DNA of 64,000 bases, from contig NZ_JASCIQ010000001.1 of assembly GCF_029968035.1 (NCBI RefSeq), forward strand, positions 310,001 through 374,000. Reading direction: 5' to 3'. How positions within the stretch are numbered: the stretch's first letter is position 1; each line of letters starts with the position of its first letter. Shown in pieces: positions 59,811 to 64,000 of the stretch. Position numbers and translations under genes: made by a program. A model generated the notes under the pieces. That model saw nothing but the letters and a program-made list of their open reading frames with translations. It was not told where the DNA came from and searched no databases. Source of the stretch: Streptomyces cavernicola. Its GTDB lineage: Bacteria; Actinomycetota; Actinomycetes; Streptomycetales; Streptomycetaceae.

Positions 59811-60921
59811 ACCTGGGCGTGGGCGCAGCCGTGGCGGTGGCCGTTCCGGTGCCGGGAGGCGGTGCGGTGCTCTCGCGGGGCTCCAGGTGCGGGAGTTCGG
59901 CCTGGATGCTGCGGACGGGGCCGCCGTCGAGCCGGTCGAGCAGCTCCTGCGCGGCGAGCCTGCCGAAGCCCGAGGTGTCGCGGACGAGCGCCGTCAGGCG
60001 CGGGTGTGTGACCCGGCAGAGGGCCGAGTCGTCCCAGGCCACGATGGAGAGTTCGGCCGGTACGGCGATGCCGCGCTCGGCGGCGACGGAGGCGCCCGCG
60101 ACGGCCATCACGTCGTTGTCGTAGATGATCGCGGTCGGCGGCCCCGGCTCGTCCAGGATGCGCCGGGTCGCCTCGGCACCCTCCGCGTCGGAGTAGTCGG
60201 TGGTCACCGAGCGGATGTCGGCCAGGCCCAGGTGCGCGGCCTCCGTGCGCAGGGAGCTGATCCGGCGCTCGGTGTGGGCAAGGCCGGGCAGCCCGGCGAC
60301 GTGCACGACGCGGCGGTGGCCGAGCCCGTGCAGATGCGCGAGGACGGAGGCCATGGCGGCCGAGTCGTCGGCCCAGACCGTGGACAGGGCGGCGGCCTCC
60401 TCGCCGGAGGCGGGCGCGCCGATCACGACGGCCGGCAGGCCGAGCGAGGCGAGCAGCGCGGGCCGCGGGTCGTGCGCGCGCGGGTCGACGACGAGGACGC
60501 CGTCGACGCGCTTCTCGGCCCACCAGCGGCGGTGCAGCTCGCACTCGGCGTCGATGTCCTCGACCACCTGGAAGAGGAGCGCCACCTTCCGGGAGGCGAG
60601 CACTTCCTGTACGCCGGAGACCAGTTGGAGGAAGAACGACTCCACGCCGAGGGTGTGCGCGGGCCGTGCGAGGACCAGGCCGACGCAGCCCGCACGCTCG
60701 CCGGACAGGGCGCGGGCGGCGCTGTTGGGCTGCCAGCCGAGCTCTTCGGCGACGCGGTGGATGCGGTCCCTGGTGCCCTGGGAGACACCCGGCCTGCCGT
60801 TCAGGGCGAAGGAGACGGCGCTCTCCGAGACTCCGGCCCGGCGCGCGATGTCCTTGATGGTGGGGCGGCGCGCGGGAGTGGTCTTCGCAGACCTCGCGGT
60901 CTCACCGGGCGGCGGCGTCAT
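59800..60921 (-). CDS. LacI-family transcriptional regulator
   Basis: Protein of 373 residues. The helix-turn-helix is at about 21-55 (TIKDIARRAGVSESAVSFALNGRPGVSQGTRDRI) followed by the hinge helix EELGWQPNSAARALSG. The periplasmic-binding-like effector domain fills about 75-345, with YDNDVMAVAGASVAAERG typical. The C-terminus is Thr/Pro-rich. Located 112 bp downstream of the leftward mannosidase gene, so it may control that operon; the effector is probably a sugar or oligosaccharide. Confidence 0.88.
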   Translation of the reverse strand: MTPPPGETARSAKTTPARRPTIKDIARRAGVSESAVSFALNGRPGVSQGTRDRIHRVAEELGWQPNSAARALSGERAGCVGLVLARPAHTLGVESFFLQLVSGVQEVLASRKVALLFQVVEDIDAECELHRRWWAEKRVDGVLVVDPRAHDPRPALLASLGLPAVVIGAPASGEEAAALSTVWADDSAAMASVLAHLHGLGHRRVVHVAGLPGLAHTERRISSLRTEAAHLGLADIRSVTTDYSDAEGAEATRRILDEPGPPTAIIYDNDVMAVAGASVAAERGIAVPAELSIVAWDDSALCRVTHPRLTALVRDTSGFGRLAAQELLDRLDGGPVRSIQAELPHLEPRESTAPPPGTGTATATAAPTPRSTA

Positions 60922-60952
60922 GTCGTGGACTCCTCGTGCGATCGGTCGGTGC

Positions 60953-60964
60953 GGGGGGGGGGGG
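60953..60964. repeat. 12-G homopolymer tract
   Basis: Uninterrupted run of twelve Gs (Cs on the minus strand) in the short gap between the mannosidase stop and the LacI start codon. It could be a phase-variable spacer or an assembly artefact. Confidence 0.7.
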
Positions 60965-61033
60965 CCGTCCCGGTGCGGGTCCGGCTCGTACGGGCCGTGC
61001 GGTTCCTGTGGTGGTGCGGGCGGTTCGTGCGGG

Positions 61034-64000
61034 TCATCCGCTCGGGGTGCGGTCGCGGACGTGTACGGCGACGGCGGGTCCGTAGGCGATCCGGCCCTGG
61101 CAGACGGCCTTCAGGAGCACCCAGTACACCCCGGCCGGGGTGCCGGCGGGCGGGTGCAGCTGGAAGACGGTCTCGGTCTCGCCCTCCGCGGGCACGGTGA
61201 CGGCGGCGGCGCGCGGGGTGACCGTGCGCCAACTGCGGTACGGGGACACGGCGAGTACCTCGCCGTGCACCGGGCTCAGCAAAGTGTTGCGCACGCGCGC
61301 GTGCAGCGTGGCGCGCTCCCCCGCTGTGACGGAAACCGCCTCTACGCGCGCGTGCAGCTCGATTCCGGGTGGCGGCCCGGTGCGGCCCGGCACGGTGACG
61401 GTGAGGCAGTCCTCCACGGAGGTCCCGTCGCCGAAGGTGGCGATGACGCGCACCAGGTGGTCCCCCGGAGCCGCGCCCTCGCCGCCCCCGTCGCCGTCGC
61501 CGTCACCGTCCGGCACGTCCACCGTCAGCGGCACGGCGACGTGCCCGCCCGCCGGCAGCTCGGCCTTGTGCCGGGTCCAGGAGGGGCGCAGGACGGGCGG
61601 TGCGACGACCTCGACGGTCACCGAACGGGCCGTGCCCGAGGGCGTGTTGGAGGTGACCGTCACCGTGACGTCCCCCGGACCGGTGCCCGCTGCCACTGCG
61701 CCGGGGCTGACCGTGATCGAGCAGGGGGCGTCGCCCAGCGGGGCAGTGCCGGTGTTGTGCAGCCAGTAGCGGCTGAACTGCGGGGCGACCGCCTCGTGCC
61801 GGGGCTCCACGGCGGGCAGCACGCCAACGCCGAGGCGGAGCGTGCTGTACGTGTTGCCGTCGAGGCGGCCGGTGAAGGGGCCGGTGGGGGCGTCGAGGAG
61901 GTCGGCCGCCTGCGCCTCGCCGGTCGTGGGCAGGGCGGTGTGCCAGGTGACCTCGGCGGTACGGCCCTCGGTCTCGCGCAGGCGTACGGCGAGCGCGTGG
62001 GGGCCGGCCCGCTTCACGGTCTCGACGTGCACCTGTCCGGCGGGCTCGACGGTGAGCAACGCGCGCGTGGCGGGGGCCGGTCCGGGTGCGGGGGCGGCCG
62101 TGACGGCGGTCAACGGCTGGTTGAACTCCCGTCCCTTGGCGGCCAGTTGAGCGCTTCGCCAGTCGCCCTCGTCGGCCACCAGGGCGTGCTCGAAGACATG
62201 CGTCCAGTGCTGGAGCTGGAAGGAGCTGCCGTCGGGCGCGGTGCGCCTGGGCGGGTCCATCCACTCGCCGCTGGGCCGCCCGGTGCAGGACCGCATGAGG
62301 TTGCTGTGCAGCCGCCCGCGGGTGTCGACGGCGAAGCCGGGGGTGCCGCGGACGAGGAGGGCCACGGTGCGGTCCTCGAAGGCCGCCTCGGGCGCCGCGG
62401 CATCCTCGCCCGCCGCGGCCTCCTCGGGCGCTGCGCAGCCGGGTACGGCCGCTTCGATCCGCCCGTCCCGCGCCACCGCCCCAGCGAGCTCCGCGAGCCC
62501 CGCCGCCAGGCTCTCGTCGTCCGCCCCCACGAGCACGGCGACGGGCAGGTCGCGCACCCCGGTCAGGTCGCAGCCGGGCTGCCAGGCCGCGCGCAGCGAC
62601 CGCTCGGCGGGCACCCAGACGACGGGTCCTGCGCCTTCCCGTACGGCCTGCGCGTACGACGGTCCGGCGGCCTCAAGGACCGCTGCCGTGAAGGAGTTGG
62701 CCTCCGGGCCGCCCACCGCGATCCGGAAGTCCGGGAGGCTGCTGTCGACCGCCAGGTCGCCCCAGCGCGGCCCTTCCGGGCGGGTCGGGGTGCTGGTGAC
62801 ACCGCGCCGGACCAGCGCCGTGACGAGGTGCCGCAGCGGATCGTCGCCCGCCGCACCCGAATCGGCCCTCAAGGCCGAGGCAGGACGTTCGCCCGGAGCG
62901 CCGGCCGGCCCTCCGTTCCGGCCGGCGCCCTCGACCGGCCCGGCGGCCGGTCGCCCGTACCCCGGGAGCCCCGCGTCCGGCAGGACGATCTCGCCCGCGC
63001 CGAGCGCCCGTACCCCCGCGCGCGTGCCGTCGGTTCCGGTGAGGGCGACGGTGAGCGCGCTGGAGAGGGCGAACCAGTTGAGGCAGGGGGTGTCGAGGGT
63101 CCACGGGGCGTGGGTGTGGTCCGCGCCGGTGTCCGTGTCGGTGAAGGCGAAGCCGCGCCCCACGGCGGCCGCGGCGGTCTCGGCGACGGGCAGGGCGCCC
63201 GGCACGTCGGCGGGCACGCGGAGCCGTAGGAGCTGGTCGCTGCCGGTGAACTCATCGACCTTGGTGGTGAGTTCGACCCGGTCGAGGCCGTTCCACAGGG
63301 TCGCGGTGCGGGTCCAGCGGACGGGTCCGGTGCGTCCCGTGGCGATGATGCGGGAGCCGAGCGGGCTGCGCTCGACCGTGCAGCTGTCGGCGGGCGCGGC
63401 GGACGATCCTGCGCCGGGGCCCTTGGGCAGCAGGTGCCAGGGGCCCTCCTCGAAGAAGGGGTGGGCGGCGTACTCGTCCTGCACGACCAGCTCTTCGACC
63501 TCGCCTTCGGTGAGGAGTTCGCGGCCGCTACGCAGGTCGGTGACGCTGCTGAGGCCGCCGCCGCGCGCGGGGTCCGCCACGATGCGGAAGGTCTCGTTCG
63601 AGACGGTGTACGTGTCGGCCACGGGCGTCCAACCGCCGGACCGGGGTGCGGTGTCGGCGGTCAGCCACCAGGTGCGGTGGCCGAGCGGCGGCACCTCGCG
63701 GGCGAGGAAAACCACCTCTACGCGCGCGTGCTCCCCGACATCGCCGGACACGGCCTCCACCAGGACCGGTTCCGTACGGCCGTCCGCGTCCCGCACCACG
63801 AGCAGCGCCGGATCGGCCACCCGCAGCGCGCCGAGGTCGACGCTCGCCCGCACCACGTCCGTACGCGCCCACGACAGCGGGTTGAACACGGTGACGGCCA
63901 AAGAACCCGCATCGCCGAGGGAACCCACCTCGCCCGAGGAACCCGCCTCACCGACGGAGCCCGGCCCCCGCGTGTCCGCCTCAGCCGTCAGAGCGGCGAG
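61034..64000 (-). CDS. GH38 alpha-mannosidase, C-terminal part
   Basis: The gene enters from beyond the right edge, so about 988 C-terminal residues are visible and the catalytic N-terminus is missing. The visible part begins in the middle of the family fold and contains VFNPLSWARTDVVRASVDLG, WTPVADTYTVSNETFRI and FAFTDTDTGADHTHAPW, regions characteristic of GH38. From about residue 720 of the visible part two NEW3/NPCBM-associated modules follow (VTVTVTSNTPSGTARSVTVEV and RVRNTLLSPVHGEVLAVSP), separated by an Asp/Gly-rich linker. The enzyme removes alpha-mannosyl residues. The LacI gene follows downstream. Confidence 0.82.
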   Translation of the reverse strand, partial: LAALTAEADTRGPGSVGEAGSSGEVGSLGDAGSLAVTVFNPLSWARTDVVRASVDLGALRVADPALLVVRDADGRTEPVLVEAVSGDVGEHARVEVVFLAREVPPLGHRTWWLTADTAPRSGGWTPVADTYTVSNETFRIVADPARGGGLSSVTDLRSGRELLTEGEVEELVVQDEYAAHPFFEEGPWHLLPKGPGAGSSAAPADSCTVERSPLGSRIIATGRTGPVRWTRTATLWNGLDRVELTTKVDEFTGSDQLLRLRVPADVPGALPVAETAAAAVGRGFAFTDTDTGADHTHAPWTLDTPCLNWFALSSALTVALTGTDGTRAGVRALGAGEIVLPDAGLPGYGRPAAGPVEGAGRNGGPAGAPGERPASALRADSGAAGDDPLRHLVTALVRRGVTSTPTRPEGPRWGDLAVDSSLPDFRIAVGGPEANSFTAAVLEAAGPSYAQAVREGAGPVVWVPAERSLRAAWQPGCDLTGVRDLPVAVLVGADDESLAAGLAELAGAVARDGRIEAAVPGCAAPEEAAAGEDAAAPEAAFEDRTVALLVRGTPGFAVDTRGRLHSNLMRSCTGRPSGEWMDPPRRTAPDGSSFQLQHWTHVFEHALVADEGDWRSAQLAAKGREFNQPLTAVTAAPAPGPAPATRALLTVEPAGQVHVETVKRAGPHALAVRLRETEGRTAEVTWHTALPTTGEAQAADLLDAPTGPFTGRLDGNTYSTLRLGVGVLPAVEPRHEAVAPQFSRYWLHNTGTAPLGDAPCSITVSPGAVAAGTGPGDVTVTVTSNTPSGTARSVTVEVVAPPVLRPSWTRHKAELPAGGHVAVPLTVDVPDGDGDGDGGGEGAAPGDHLVRVIATFGDGTSVEDCLTVTVPGRTGPPPGIELHARVEAVSVTAGERATLHARVRNTLLSPVHGEVLAVSPYRSWRTVTPRAAAVTVPAEGETETVFQLHPPAGTPAGVYWVLLKAVCQGRIAYGPAVAVHVRDRTPSG

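Noticed and set aside
1..64000. tRNA, rRNA or CRISPR arrays
   Set aside because: I saw no cloverleaf-like sequence, rRNA segment or regularly spaced identical repeats with unique spacers anywhere in the window.

Overview
The window is chromosomal DNA of a Streptomyces species. The evidence is very high GC, strong third-position GC bias, frequent GTG starts, and a gene order that matches the S. coelicolor hrdB/whiH/nrdRJ/lexA/miaA-miaB core neighbourhood as I remember it. Most of the sequence is conserved backbone: parE (cut by the left edge), a DUF7455 protein, a secreted trypsin-like protease, hrdB, whiH, an ABC-type fusion protein, a NUDIX regulator, DUF4192, recQ, rnhB, an ADP-ribosylglycohydrolase, an ECF41 sigma factor with its oxidoreductase, nrdR-nrdJ, lexA, a DinG-like helicase, two siderophore-type genes, two tandem lipoprotein proteases, hflX, an M1 peptidase, rshA, dapF, miaA, an antitoxin-like protein, miaB, a TAXI binding protein, a LacI regulator and a GH38 mannosidase that runs off the right edge.

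The backbone is interrupted between the protease gene and hrdB by an integrated element of about 10.3 kb (2861-13154). A perfect 24-bp direct repeat bounds it. The right copy is the last six codons plus stop of hrdB, and the left copy is the same sequence isolated next to what looks like the original hrdB terminator. A tyrosine integrase lies just inside the right end. The element also carries an excisionase-type HTH protein, a 43-aa coupled ORF, a RecA/DnaB-type ATPase beside repeats that resemble an origin, a single HK97-type major capsid protein, several small zinc-knuckle or unknown proteins, and a DUF6879 plus XRE-DUF5753 regulatory pair. I see no terminase, portal, protease, tail, FtsK/TraB-type transfer gene or resistance gene. 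The best reading is a capsid-encoding phage satellite, or a remnant of one, that uses the 3' end of the essential sigma-factor gene as its attachment site and gives hrdB a replacement terminator.

Regulatory signals readable in the backbone include a LexA SOS box before lexA, a pair of NrdR boxes 32 bp apart before nrdR, an ECF41-type promoter before the oxidoreductase/sigma operon, two groups of DnaA-box-like sequences, and many convergent-gene terminator hairpins. Oddities include an ABC ATPase domain that has lost its catalytic residues, a RecQ with a phosphoribosyltransferase-like C-terminus, an intergenic minisatellite, a 12-G tract upstream of the mannosidase, and a siderophore synthetase/aminotransferase pair with no visible tailoring genes.
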